This document shows, in pieces, positions 14,013-26,800 of a stretch of 64,000 nt of DNA. The position numbers and the translations under genes are program-made. The first letter of the stretch is position 1; each line of letters opens with the position of its first letter. The notes under the pieces are model-generated. The model saw nothing but the letters and a program-made list of their open reading frames with translations, was not told the origin of the DNA and did no database searches. This DNA is from Hydractinia symbiolongicarpus (Eukaryota > Cnidaria > Hydrozoa > Anthoathecata > Hydractiniidae): NCBI RefSeq assembly GCF_029227915.1, contig NC_079883.1, positions 27,900,001 to 27,964,000 of the forward strand, given 5' to 3'.

Positions 14013-14293
14013 TGAGCATACCGTACGCATATTTTCAAGACTAGCATACCGTACGCATATTTTCAAGACTAGCATACCGTACGCATATTTTCAAGACTAG
14101 TATACCGTACGCATATTTTCAAGGCTAGCATACCGTACGCATATTTTCAAGACTAGCATACCGTACGCATATTTTCAAGACTAGTATACCGTACGCATAT
14201 TTTCAAGGCTAGCATACCGTACGCATATTTTCAAGACTAGCATACCGTACGCATATTTTCAAGGCTAGCATACCGTACGCATATTTTCAAGGC
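14013..14293. repeat. 28-bp minisatellite, ten copies
   Basis: Ten head-to-tail copies of a 28-base unit share the core TACCGTACGCATATTTTCAA. The linker between cores varies among three forms (GACTAGCA, GACTAGTA, GGCTAGCA). The core includes the palindrome CGTACG and the linker includes CTAG. The array lies in the spacer about 540 bases beyond the TRIP11 stop codon. Confidence 0.95.
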
Positions 14294-14886
14294 TGAAAAG
14301 CAAACGTCAATTTAACATTGTGTATATGCATTCTACACTAGCAGTTTGAAGAACACAATGTTATATATTTCCAAACAATTCGTCGTACATTTTTACGGAA
14401 ACAACAGTTGAACGAAATTTGCCGCCAGTTTGGTTTTGCTATAGAAATGCAGAAATTTTTAGGAGGTATGTCCATGGAAGGCTAAAGGTCGCCACATCTC
14501 GTCACATGGGTAGTATATTTAAGATTTTAATGCAGGTGGAATTCTATTTAAAAGCATGCATAAAAGTAATGTAGACCATCTAAAGAAATAGCTACTTTTA
14601 TTTTTATGTACGTCAATATTTGAGATATGTAAACTTAACGTTAAACGCTAAATACGGCCTAAAATTAAAATTTATTATGCTGATGTCAGAGAAAATATAG
14701 TTTTTAAAAGTGATTCTCTGGTATACGGTTTGTCGTTAGGGTGAGGAAGCACCAACGTTTCATCATATATGACGTCAAATATAAGGCGTTTCATTTATTG
14801 GAAATAACTCGTCAAACGATTTTAGCGGCGTACACCCAGCTACCGGTCCTCTTACGCCCCACAACAATTTTATCCCATCAAGTAAT

Positions 14887-14987
14887 GCAACTTTGTCCTC
14901 AGGGCTTTTTTCTCCCCTGAAAATCTCGACCGACAAGAAGAAAAATAGATTGTCATAAAGAGAAAAAAGTCCTGGGGATGAGGTTGC
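14887..14987. mobile_element. Short MITE with CAACCTCG-type inverted ends (copy 1)
   Basis: The ends are inverted repeats: GCAACTTTGTCCTCAGGGCT on the left and the complement of GCAACCTCATCCCCAGGACT on the right. The element is about 100 bases and has no coding capacity. Two other copies of similar length lie at 18030-18136 and 40744-40854, and half-copies near 15480, 17692 and 43090. Such elements create false ORFs reading TSSPGLFSL. Confidence 0.7.
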
Positions 14988-15253
14988 AAAAAAATCTCGC
15001 ACAAAGAACGTATTCTTTCTTAAAAGGTATGTGAAAGCCGTCATAAGCTTTATTTGACGTCACATTACTTGCGTAATAAAGATGCGTGTGAGCTTAAAAA
15101 ATGCGTTACAAATTTTGTAACTTCGACTAAAGTGGTTGTCTTTTTAAGTACTTAGTGGTGGACGGAAATTTTAAAGCCGATATAAATAATAAATAGAAAG
15201 GGAAGTAAAGGATTTTTTATCGTTTATTAACAACTTATAATACATAAATTAGA

Positions 15254-15627
15254 ATGATTGGTCCAGCTTGTTTGACTCTGGCGTTTTATGCAATTCGTCA
15301 AGCATGGTTGTGGCTAGATGCGCCGCCGCAACCGCAGCCAGGAGAGATGCTTAGCGAAGAATGGATGGAAGAATTTTACAACAGTAAGTAACTCATTCTA
15401 AATTATCGCCAAAGTTCCTGCTTCGTGTTTCGTAATTGTCTTTTGAGTGCCACTTCTTGTGAATGAAAATAAACACATCGCTGGGAACGAGGCTAAAAAT
15501 ATTTTATTTCTGTTTAGGAGCACAGGAAAGAAGCAAGAATGAAAATTTTGAACACGTTTCTTGGAATCCGGAAAACGATCCGAATAAGGAGCGAAGAAAA
15601 TCATCGCGTCTGATAAGGGAGATATGA
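15254..15627 (+). CDS. Two-exon gene, 79-aa predicted single-pass membrane microprotein
   Basis: Exons 15254-15383 and 15518-15627 join in phase across a GT-AG intron. The protein starts MIGPACLTLAFYAIRQAWLW, a hydrophobic N-terminal segment that could be a membrane anchor or signal anchor, followed by a proline/glutamine patch, an acidic helix (EEWMEEFYN) and a basic C-terminus (RRKSSRLIREI). I do not recognise the family. Size and layout resemble small mitochondrial inner-membrane or SMIM-type proteins, but that is a guess. It is too short per exon for simple ORF finding. Support comes from the clean splice sites (GTAAGT donor, pyrimidine-rich acceptor), the purine-rich codon use of exon 2 and the absence of repeat character. 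A non-coding transcript or chance ORF cannot be excluded. Confidence 0.6.
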
Positions 15628-16929
15628 ATCGCGCTGAAGATGGAAAAAGGGGTTGAATGAGTAATGAGTTGTTGGAGAATAGGAAGTGCTGTGAGACCTA
15701 AGATCTGCGGAGTGAGATCGTTAACGCGGTTGACCAAAAAGAGAAAAGATTTTAATTGAGGAAACAAACATAATCAATATGGAAATGTATACTTCGCATT
15801 TTCCTCTTACACTTCACAATAATTTTACATCAACTTTGCCCAAAACTTCAATAACATCGAATTACCTATCTTGATTTTACGCGCTTGTTGGAATTCCTTA
15901 TGATAAATTTTACTCATTCAAATAATATGTTGTAACCAGCCCATATTTGCGATAAATGACACAACGCTCCATGAACGATGGGTTTCGGTAGTTCCATTGA
16001 AGTTCAATGTAAGCATAAGTTGTATTGTATTTTACCCGTAGGCAAAACCGACCATTTCAAACTCCATATTAAGCTGAATCTCGACTTAAGAATAAAACGG
16101 ATTGTCATATCTGGAATCTGGTTTATTGATAAATTCCGTTTTATATAGCTGGAAGTCCATATATCTTTAATAGTAGTAAAATTCTGTCTGTCTGCCCGCA
16201 AAAAAAAAACGCAAGAAAAACGCTGTACGTTATTTGTAAGGAGAAGTTTCGAGAAGGCATGAGAATTGTGTAAGGTTTCTTTTTTTACTGCGTAATACAA
16301 AGTGAAAGCCCAGAGAAATTGGCTGGCCACAACAAAAGCCACAACAAAATCTGAAATAATTTTCTAAAATAGTTAAAAAGTTGCGTTGGGCTAATAAAAA
16401 GAAATGTCAAAGAATTTATCAAATTTTTCAAGGGGAATTTTGTTGTTAAAAGTTAGCCATCAACAATACGAATATACATAACTTTTTGTTCTTATAAAAT
16501 GGTTCTTAGTATATACTGTATCAAGGTTTAATATACACTTTGTGGATAAGAAACATGGACATTTGGATTTTACAAAATATTTAAGTTTTGCGAACATTTC
16601 TTGACACTGATTAGCCGAAATAACAATCAAAACTTTGACATGATTGGATCATGTCAGAATATAACAAAAAGTCCTGGGGGCTCTAAGAATTTCCGCTCGC
16701 TACCAAAATATTTGATGACAACCTGCTAATTCGTTGTGTGATCATGCCAAACATTCGAAGAGGTTTGGTGCATGAAGCTCTGAAGATAAAGCACACAAGT
16801 GGCATTATATCTTACAACAAAGGCAAACAAAACGAAACATGTCATAATAAACTCACATTTTACAAGAAATTGCTAACAAAAAATACAGCCTATAATTCAT
16901 GGTTGAAAGTCTTGCGATTGAAACGTTTA

Positions 16930-17322
16930 TGGTCTTAAGCGGCATTTAGTTGACAAAAAATCAAAATTTGATGTGACCATCATGTTCAGCATACTTTTTT
17001 ATTAACTGTGCCAATTTTTGTTGAAAATACAGTAGTTTAAATTTTGGAAAAATTTTGGCCTGAAATGACATTTGGGTGACAAAAAATCAAACTTTTGTAT
17101 CACATTTATTTTCAGCATACTTTATTTGTTAACTGTGCCAAATTTGGCCCAAAATGAAGTGGTTTAAATTTTTGGAACAAATTTGGCCTAAAATGGCATT
17201 TAGGTGACAAAAATCAAAATTTTGATGTCACCATTATGTTTTGCATACTTTTTTTGTTAACTATGCCAAATTTTGTCGAAAACAAATACCAATTTTGGCC
17301 TGAAACGTCATTTAGTTGACTT
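16930..17322. repeat. ~125-bp tandem repeat, about three copies
   Basis: The sequence GGCATTTAGTTGACAAAAA recurs with variation near 16940, 17068, 17195 and 17308, each followed by a similar stretch with TTTGATGT, a CATACTTT block, a GTTAACTGTGCCAA block and a TTTTGGCCTGAAA block. The copies have diverged by substitutions and small gaps. Possible origins are an old satellite or a decayed transposon. Confidence 0.8.
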
Positions 17323-18029
17323 CCCAGTACTTACGGAGCTTGGGTACGAAGTTTATATCTGTGACATTGCAATTGACCAACAGGGTTAGTTAGTTAGTCA
17401 GTTATACCAATACTATTCTCCTCTCAGAGGAACGTGAAATCCCAGGGTCGATTTTTTCTCAAAAAATGCTCCGAAAGAAAAAAAGGAGGGTTTTAAAGAA
17501 TTCCTTATGCCTTCGGGCGCGGAATTCAACAACATTAGATCTGCTCCATTGTATTTATACAATTAGTATTTAATCTGTAACTATGGTTACTGTTAAACTT
17601 TTATATATTTAGGAGAGCATTGTACGTTTTTGATTGCTTGAAAATGGGTGTGTGAACACCCGAAACGGGTGTTATTGTTAATTTACTAGGGTCCTGGGGA
17701 CGAGGTTGACTAGCGCGATGATTCTTCATCATTGTATTTGTTAAAAACAAAATGTAATCATAAATGTTAGTAAAGCCAATAATTGGATCAGAGTGAACAG
17801 TCCAGCTTCGGGAACTTTAACTTTTTATGAATGCACCAACTGCTCTAGGGACGCACCTCAGTACAATAGCCTAATTAGCACTCGTGTCTTTTTTTCTTTT
17901 ATTATATCTTTATGGGTTTACATTTTATTAGAGATTTATAATGGCGCTCTACTTATTGGAAAGCGGATTATTAAAATGGTAGCCTATCTATGTAGTCAAA
18001 AACAAACAAGTCAAAAACAAACAAGAAAA

Positions 18030-18136
18030 GCAACCTCGTTCCCAGGTCATTTTGCCTTGTTGATGAAGTTAATAGCGGCGTTGTCCACTCCTTAATAACG
18101 GGTCCAGGGGCCACAAGACCCTGGGAATGAAGTTGC
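18030..18136. mobile_element. Short MITE with CAACCTCG-type inverted ends (copy 2)
   Basis: The left end is GCAACCTCGTTCCCAGG. The right end is the inverted form CCCTGGGAATGAAGTTGC, with two mismatches. The interior is about 70 bases with no coding potential. It belongs to the same family as 14887-14987 and 40744-40854. Confidence 0.75.
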
Positions 18137-19432
18137 AAAAAAAAACACAAACAATTAGAGGATAACCAGCGATACACTTCAGAAAATTTAAATAAGAAAA
18201 TAAGCTCGTAATGAAGCAATCTATAAAACATTTTGATATTTGTGCTGACACAACTTATCTGTATCTGATAGTAGAAACTTTATCTACTAACATCAATCTT
18301 ATTTAATTCTGATTGTTATCAGTAAAGCTACTGTGAGAAATCATTTTGTAGCTACACGACAGTATTAAGAATACACGTTTTTTATAAAAAACCAAGCAAA
18401 CAGTCAATTAATTTCTGGGGTCATTTTACTAGAAAAAGTCAATTTTTGACACAACACAGACTTCTTCAAAAAATTTATTTTCAAATCGAGTAAAGTTTCT
18501 TAAGCTCTATCTTATAAGGCTACTAACGAGTTTCTTTTAAAAAGGTTTCTTATATAAAAAGAAGGCGCGTATTTTATTAACTGTGGATATGATGAAATAC
18601 ATGACGGACTCTTGTCACAAGGAAATGGTTTTTAACAATATACTATATAAAAAAATTTTTTACAAACATGTCCCCCTCTCATAACGGCCTGCGAGGTTTA
18701 TCGCCCCGTTATCTTGGCAATACAAATAACGATATTAATATGTCCACACACATTTGTTCCAAAAAATATTGATTGTGATTTCAAATTGTGGGATACGCAA
18801 CGGTGACTGCAGATACATAAGAGAAGACGGTTCATCATACATCATTGGTTAATTTTTTAAAATTTAAGTTATAATTCCTATTTTTTATATATAGGGGAAG
18901 CAATTTGCCTTCTAACTTAGTTTGCGTTTAAAATGCATTTAAATTCATGGAAAAGTTGCCTCACAGTTAGAAGAACATTGAACAATTTAGATTATCAAGA
19001 ACACTGCTAAGAATTCTCCGAATTTCCTCGAAATGGCAACCCCTCCTTCTGCAACGCATGAAGTACATAACTGTGACTATAAATTGGGGTTTGGGAGCTA
19101 TCAGTCAAGACATCCTGATTGAACATTTAAAACATCTTTGAAATGGAACTAAAAAAGATTTTTAACAATAAACTAATTTATCTTTTATATTCTATGCGAA
19201 GAAAAAAACATTGTATCAACAAAAAATTATAACATGGTGCAAAAAAATATTTTGTGATAAATATAATTGAACGTAAAAATAAAGAAGAAGAATCATCATT
19301 TTGTACACATATATACACGTGACCAACCTACATATATTTTTTACAATTTTCGAAACTATTTGAAGCTAACATAAATCCCAAGTGATCAGTACTTATATAG
19401 TTATAATAACTTTATCTAACAGAACCGTTCCT

Positions 19433-21357
19433 TTATTTACCCATAGCTCTATTTAACATATCAATGGGTAGGGGGAATACAATGGTCGAGTTCTTCTCTG
19501 CAGAGATGGTTTGTAATGTTTGAAGGTATCTCAATTGAAGAGCTTGTGGTGATTCCGCTATAACATCAGCCGCTTCTTTTAATGCACGCGCAGCATTCAT
19601 TTCACCTTCAGCCGCAATTACCTAAGATGAAACAAAAACAATATGGCATACTGTAATCTGACAAAATTACCTGGGAATAAAATCAAACAGCAACATAAAA
19701 CTAACATCATGAAATTTAAAGGTAAATTAAAAAGATACCTTAGCCTTTGCTTCACGAGAGGCTTCTGCCTCAGCAGCCATAGCACGTTGTAACATAGGAG
19801 GGAGCCTGACATCTTTGATTTCCACACGTTCCACTTTCACACCCCATGGGTCAGTCGCTTCATCCAGAATACGTTGAATGCTGTGACTGATTTGTTCCCT
19901 CTCCAACAATACCTCACTCAGATTTTTTGTACCCAATTCATTACGGAGTGTAGTTTGCGCAAGTAGTTTTGTAGATCTCTGTGCGTCCTCGACATTACAC
20001 ACGGATGCAATTGGACTTGACACGCGAAAGTATGTGACAGCATCAACAGTAATGGTTACACTGTCACGCGATAAGATCTCCTGAGGAGGAACGTCAAATG
20101 ACACAACTCTCAAATCAACTTTGATGTAATTGTCAACACAAGGCAGGATGAAGAAGATTCCGGGTCCCTTCGCACCACCAGATACTAATCGACCAACACG
20201 AAATATTACAGCCCTTTCATACTCTTGAACAATCTTAAAAAAATAGAAATCGAAAAGTATTTCAATTGCTTCATTTTATTTATATACATACAGAAATTTA
20301 ACGTTTCTAAAGTCAATATTCAAGCTGAAATATCCTGTCAAATTGTATACAATACCTTACGGAAAGTTTCAAGCTCTATTAGAGAACACAAGATTTTTTA
20401 TCTTAGTTAAGTACTTTAAATCGTCAGAGTCATTTTAAAACATATACCTAAACTTGCTTACCTTCAAACAAAAGAACAGAGACAGCGGAAAAGTGCAGGC
20501 TACAATGATGAGAGATAATATGGTCAGAAACCAACCACAACAACCAATTCCGCTTTCTAAATAAACATAAGAAAATTAATTTAAAAAAACAAACAATTTT
20601 ACTTCACTTTACTTCGCCCTTAATGGGGTGCTGGGTGAAACACAAACATGACCCAATGGACAACTATACATGCGTTTATTTTTATAAGCAAAGCAAATTT
20701 TTGTGTCAGTGTTTCAGTGTGGTTTGTTGACTGTCTACACTGGAAGATCAAACTCACTTCATTTTTTTTTGGTCCGTTAGACTAACACGCCAATTAGAAT
20801 CCAACTTTAGGTTTAGTCACATTTTCTGCACGACAGTCTTGCGTACAACTTGTCTTTATTTCATTATTTGGAATACGAAGATAAAAATAAATATAAAACA
20901 AGATAACAAAAAAATAGTAAGGCTCAACAAGATTAGAGAGCAAATTTTGCAGTAACATATTTTAACCCCTGCGACGAACGAATTGAACGATGGAAGCTTT
21001 TCTATAAAGGAGAGTTCACAGAGAGCGTTTTTGACTTAAGTCATGTTTCTCTTACACATCGCGCATCTGAGAAAATGTTTTTATACATTTAGATTGTGAA
21101 CAAAAATCATTTCAGAAAACTCACATTACAACACGTCATCGCGTTTAAGTTTGTTTGAAAAGACAACACAAGCACTTAAAAAAGAAATGGAGAAAAAGTA
21201 AAGTAGGTGATACGACTAAAAACTAAAAAAAAACATTTAGCAAACTTTTTTTTTGTTTCTGAAGTAATACTAAGTATGCGTTACCTGCATCAGACTGATC
21301 ATTATCATCGTTTCCATATGTGTGTTGAGTCTTGTCAGACATTTCCAAATTGCTCAT
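19433..21357 (-). CDS. STOM: Stomatin, copy 1 (283 aa, 4 exons)
   Basis: Exons in coding order: 21357-21285, 20556-20462, 20233-19739, 19621-19433; phases close. Stomatin is a membrane-inserted scaffold of the SPFH family that oligomerises at cholesterol-rich membranes and modulates ion channels. Visible features: a short hydrophilic N-terminus starting [15 protein letters not shown]; a Cys pair (GIGCCGW) where family members are palmitoylated; a re-entrant hydrophobic hairpin (residues ~31-54) with the conserved proline (TFPLS); the SPFH domain from [32 protein letters not shown]; and a C-terminal oligomerisation segment [12 protein letters not shown]. Length is close to human stomatin (288). 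It lies head-to-tail with a second copy of the same exon structure. The start is the first ATG of exon 1; a second in-frame ATG lies five codons later. Confidence 0.93.
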
Positions 21358-22077
21358 TTGTACGGGTTCAATCTTAATAATACTATTTCACCTTTATATG
21401 TACACTAGAAAGTCAAACAACAAACGTAGAGTTATATGTATTTCTAATCATGCTAAGAAGCATGATCACAATCAAACATTGCATTGTTAGCAAATATGTT
21501 TCAGATACGCACACAAAACAACCACAAAAGCCCCTTGATAGAATCTAAATAGCTATTAGAACTATAGCAACCATCAAAATATACTATTGACAATTTCAAG
21601 AACATTGCAATAATTAAGTTTAAATGTAGTTTTTTTGGGTCGAGTAGTTTTTTTGGGTTGAGAGTTCTGACACGATGCAAGTTTTAACCGTTGAAATAGT
21701 TTTAGTAACACAAAAATCAACTAAAAAGTCATTACGTTCAGAAAAAACTAGGGTGGTCCTGCATAAAGGAAGTTAAAGAAAAGCCTGTATAAAAAACATG
21801 GAATGAGGTTAAGTGTGTTCACTCTGTTAGGAAGTTCGAATTTCATAACTTTCCAGCAGCAAAATCTCTTCTATATACGTGTGTGAAAATAACTTGTGCA
21901 CACACATGAAAACATGATTATCAATAAAATCCAAATATATCCAACAATTTATAAAAAAGTACTAGACTACAGGCGTTTCATAATATTTCTGAGTTTTTCA
22001 TGGGAGGAGATAATTCGGAAACGCCCTTCCCAACCTTCTGTAATTTTTGTCAATTTTTTCTAACTTTTTTGACTGAG

Positions 22078-22292
22078 TGGAATGTCAAGCTGTTGGAACA
22101 GAAGAAACGGATAAAATAACTATAATGATTAGAAACCAAATGCAAATTTTGCTTTCGTCTGATATGTCTAATACAAGCCTGCAAGAAACGAAAGACATGC
22201 TGGAAACACATTTCTATGACTTGCTTGATGTAAGCAGAAAACCTGTATTCAACATAGCTGATAGTTTATTAAATTCCGTTTCATGTCATTAG
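22078..22292 (+). CDS. Possible terminal exon of an unknown gene
   Basis: This stretch reads open for 71 codons to a TAG at 22290-22292. It is preceded by a good acceptor context (CTAAC branch-like sequence, pyrimidine run, GACTGAG) and followed by AATAAA about 55 bases after the stop. The frame has no ATG at its start, and a stop lies immediately upstream, so it would need an upstream exon. The peptide (for example IRNQMQILLSSD and ETKDMLETHFYDLLD) looks like amphipathic helix, not low complexity. It also contains an internal donor-like GATGTAAGC. No homologue is recognised. If real, its upstream exons would lie divergently close to the stomatin 1 promoter. A decayed fragment or chance ORF is equally possible. 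Confidence 0.3.
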
Positions 22293-23876
22293 AATGACAG
22301 TTGTACTTAAAATAGAATGAAATTAATACAATTATGTAACGTAATGTAATAAAGAATTAAAACTAAGCATAAGGAAAGAAGTCAAGGCTACGTCAGACGA
22401 AAGCTAATCCCTGCTTCCACCAATTTAGTAATTTACTTTTTTTATTACTGTGAAACAATACGGCTTACAACATATACGTACTTTAAACCATGTATAAAGG
22501 GTATGCCACGATATAATGCCACGATATAAAACAAAAATAGACTGTTGATGAGAAAAGTGAAGTTCCAAAGATAAGATAGAAATCACTGGCTTTACAATCT
22601 GACTTGGTGGTATAGAAAATAAAAAGGATTGAACAAAAAAAAGAACAAAAGAAGAGATAAATCCAAACAAACTTCAAAAAAAACTTAGAAACAGGTGCAA
22701 ACTTCAGTATAACATGGTCAAAACATAAAGGAAAAAAAACATACAATTTACAACATAACAGTATGGTGAAATACATGAACAACTCAAAAAGTGAAAATAA
22801 CAAAGCAGGACGTGGTGTATAAAATATACATCTTTAAAATTATTTTTTCTCGTTCCACTATTTGTTTTTCTTCATTTAGTTATATATTTAACGAAAAAAA
22901 ATTGATAAAGTGGATTGAAAAAATAATAATTAATCCAGCTATAGCAACCTCATCCTGCAGTTAATATTTTCAATAAATTGTAATACTTTGATGAGAAAAT
23001 ATGCAAAAACAACAACAAAAAATCTCACAAACATACACCTACTACTACCACATATTAACAAAAAAAGTGAAAACTTTTCCAATTGTTGTTTAAAAACAAC
23101 AACATTAAGTCTTAAAGACATTTTCTCTATAAACTTTACAACATGACACCAAACAGATCTTACAATTCTGCAAAAACAAAATCCTCTATTTCGTTTTTTT
23201 TTCTACGTAAACAGTTTTACCATAAGCTATTTCAAGCAAAAATTTTCACTCATATTTTATTCATGAGCTAAAGAATATATTTTTTTCTTTTATTCTCCAT
23301 ATTTGCTGTCATTAATTAATGAGTAAAGTGAAATTCTTTTTATTCAGTTTTCTCAATCTAATAGCTTTTTATATTTTGTATTATTACATATGATTGTATT
23401 TTTTATGAAATAATACAATGCAACAGAAATGAGACATTAAAGGTTGCTAGAGACAGGTGAAAAAAACCTGATTACATGCTTAGCATTAATTGTTTTTGGA
23501 TTTGAAAATGACACTGCCCTAAGATTAACGAACTAGTATCACATGGAAAGATTCCTAGAATTCTCTGCAACAGACATAGCACAATATTAAAACTAAAAGA
23601 AATATATATTTAAAAATTACACAATTATAAATTAACCATAGGATAACCTGTTTATATCAGTGCTTAGCATCTGCAAAATTTCAAAACAAATAATTTTTTA
23701 TTATATGTATCATTTAAAATAACATTTGAGACAAGATTAAGTTTATATGCATATATGCATCTATATGCATCAGCAAAATAATAAGTGTATTTATTAATAT
23801 GCAAAAAAAATATATTATATAATTCATTTAAAACATACAAAAAGAAAAAATTGCAGGTTAAACTCAAACATGCAGA
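22293..23876. other. Spacer between the stomatin copies
   Basis: This is AT-rich DNA with no exon or transposon that I can identify. ORFs on the minus strand here are rich in Phe, Leu and Lys and are judged to be composition artefacts. The right end should contain the 3' UTR of stomatin 2. Confidence 0.5.
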
Positions 23877-26800
23877 TTATTTACTAAATCTTTGCAGGAT
23901 GTTCATGGGTAGGGGGAAAACAATCGTCGAGTTCTTCTCTGCAGAGATAGTTTGTAACGTTTGGAGGTATCTTAATTGAAGAGCTTGTGGTGATTCGCTG
24001 ATGATTTCAGCTGCTTCTTTTAATGCACGAGCAGAATTCATTTCACCTTCAGCTGCGATTACCTAGAATTATAAAAAGATACTGTTTTTTACATGTTGTT
24101 TTAAATATTTATTCATCAATCAATATTTTTTAATCAATCAAAAAGATAAACAAACAGATAAACAAAAGAAAAACGAACAAACAAACAAATGTCATTTTCA
24201 TTGAAAAAGGAATCTTTAGAAATTAGAAATGAGAACTACATTCATGCAAGCATTTAAAGCACACAAGGCAAAAAATGTTAAATTATCTTATATACTTTAG
24301 CTCTGGCTTCACGAGATGCTTCAGCTTCAGCTGCCATGGCACGCTGCAACATAGGAGGGAGTCTAACATCTTTCACTTCTACTCTTTCCACTTTTACTCC
24401 CCATGGACTCGTACCTTCATCAAGTATTTTCTGAATGCTCTGACTAATCTTCTCACGTTCCAACAGAACCTCACTTAAATTTTTTGTACCTAATTCATTG
24501 CGAAGAGTGGTTTGGGCCAACAGTTTTGTAGATCTTTGGGCATTTTCAACATTACACACGGATGCAACAGGATTGTACAAACGAAAATATGTAACAGCAT
24601 CCACAGAAACTGTAACACTATCACGTGTCAAGATCTCCTGAGGAGGAACCTCAAACGAGACAACTCTTAAATCAACTTTGATGTAATTGTCAATGCAAGG
24701 CAGGATAAAGAAGATACCGGGTCCCTTCGCACCACCAGATACTAATCGACCAACACGAAATATTACAGCCCTTTCATACTCTTGAACAATCTAAAAAGTT
24801 TGGTTAACAATGAAAACACAAAAAACGAAACAAAACAAAACAGCTCTGCGTGAAAGGTAGATGTGGGCAAAATTCTATAAATCAAAATACATACATTATT
24901 GTACTGAGACATGTAAAGTAAACTATTCTACCTTTAAACAAAAAAATAATGATAATGGAAACGTGATAGCAACCAAAAAGAAAGATATAATTGTAAGAAA
25001 CCATCCACAAACACCAAGACCATCTAAACAAAACAAAAAATTCATCTAATAATATGTTCACTTGTTCAGATACCTGGCAATGTGAACACGCAACAATTTG
25101 ACTGCCTTTTAGCCTCCTTTCAATCAATTTTCCAGTTCAGCATCATCTATGTTTTTGTTTATATAAAAACCAAAAAGGTTTTGATAAAACCAAATGCAAA
25201 AAGGTAATATTTATAAGACATAAAGGTTTGGTAAATCAAGAAAGAAAGAAAAAAGCAAGATTAGAATATTACAAAATATACAGTAAATTTTGTGTTCTGC
25301 ATGCAGAACTAGGTATTTACTGGTGTACTTTTTGTTCAGGTTTGCTCTAGATCTTACCAAAAAAAGTATTTATAAATTTGTTGGCGTCCCTAGACATTGT
25401 TTTAGGAGATCTTTTATGATGTGCTGTAAACATGTTACTAAGTAATTCCCTGACGTGAGTTAACCAAGTCAGCTTGATTTTCTTAAGTCTCACCTTTGCA
25501 TCACATGTTAAAACATAAGAAATGAGGAATTCCAGTGACACAGGCTAAACAAATTTTTATGTGATTAGCTCCAGCCTGGCATACTGATAGGAAAAAATAT
25601 TGAAGAATAACCTAAGTGAGCTGATTCCAGCCTTGCACACTAATTCAGCCTGGTTAACCAGGTTCACATGATAAGACCCTAAGTTGTGGGTGCTTTCACA
25701 TGGTTAATTATACATCAAAAGCATCATAACATAGGTAACACCCTCAGAACTAAACAGTCGTTACACTGAAATTTTAAAACTGTGAAAAAGCTATAATTTG
25801 ACTTTGTTTTTTAAAATGAGAACAATTATGAACAAAAAGTATTGCAGAACTGCAGTAGTTGCAATGGACTAATTCAGCAATGGACATCAACAACTTGGTT
25901 AACAACTCACAACATGGCTTCCGGAGTGATTGCTTGTGCCTAAGTCAACTTTTGGCTCACCATGACACCAAACCTACTTTAGATTTAACATTAGTTAAAT
26001 CCAGTGTCCCACAAGGGAGTGTGCTTAGGCCTATCCTATTCCTTGTTCTTATTGGAGAAGTCATTGGTGTTACTGATAGTTGAGTACTGCTCACAAACAG
26101 TAACAAGCTATATTTGCTTCAGCGTTGCAGAGAGCACTACCAAATAATATACATATGGAAGATTCTAGAAGATCAAGTACCAAACTTCAGTGAAATTAAT
26201 AGTACTGTTAACTCTCGCTACACCTCTCCTAGACGTGATCGATTGTGCACCTTACCTCTAGTTCTAACCAACATACCCAAATCCCTCCTGGTCCAAGTTT
26301 TTCAATGCTCTTCAGAAACATTTGCAGGACCTCTCTAGAGTACCCGTTTCTGTTTTTAAAAATCATTTTGACAAGTTCTTAATTCATGTTTCTGACGAAC
26401 CCTAACTGCCAGGTAACCAAAACAATAGAGCTTATACTTATATACTCCTGCTCTCGCTGACCTTCATTTCAGGTCAAATGTTGTAGCAGATGAAGTCGCT
26501 GGCGCCATTGACGAAGATGAAGCTTAGATTAGCTGAAACATTATCAAAGGTACCAAAAGCAAAGGTTATATGTATGTTGCCTGTGTAGTGTCAAACCTTA
26601 ATTTCACAAAAGTATCAAAGTAAACCTTTTAGCTGTCCTGTAGAATGATAGACACCCCTCTGACTCTGGACTAGTACCTTACCTTAAATAAAGTTTGAGA
26701 ATTATCCATTTGATCCAGTAAACTCACAAGGTAGCCATGTTGGATTATATCTGCCATCTGCCTTGAGTATTGTCTTGTTTGCCCGATATCAACATGCCTC

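Larger units (their letters stand above)
15628..19432. other. Spacer between microprotein gene and stomatin 1
   Basis: No convincing exon was seen. The stretch holds the ~125-bp tandem repeat (16930-17322), a full CAACCTCG MITE (18030-18136) and a half-copy near 17692. Several 60-110 residue ORFs on both strands lack conserved features and are judged to be chance. The 3' UTR of stomatin 1 (minus strand) presumably occupies the right end. Confidence 0.55.

Noticed and set aside
14775-15044. 89-codon minus-strand ORF with TSSPGLFSL
   Set aside because: The ORF runs through a CAACCTCG-type MITE, which produces this peptide wherever it lies.
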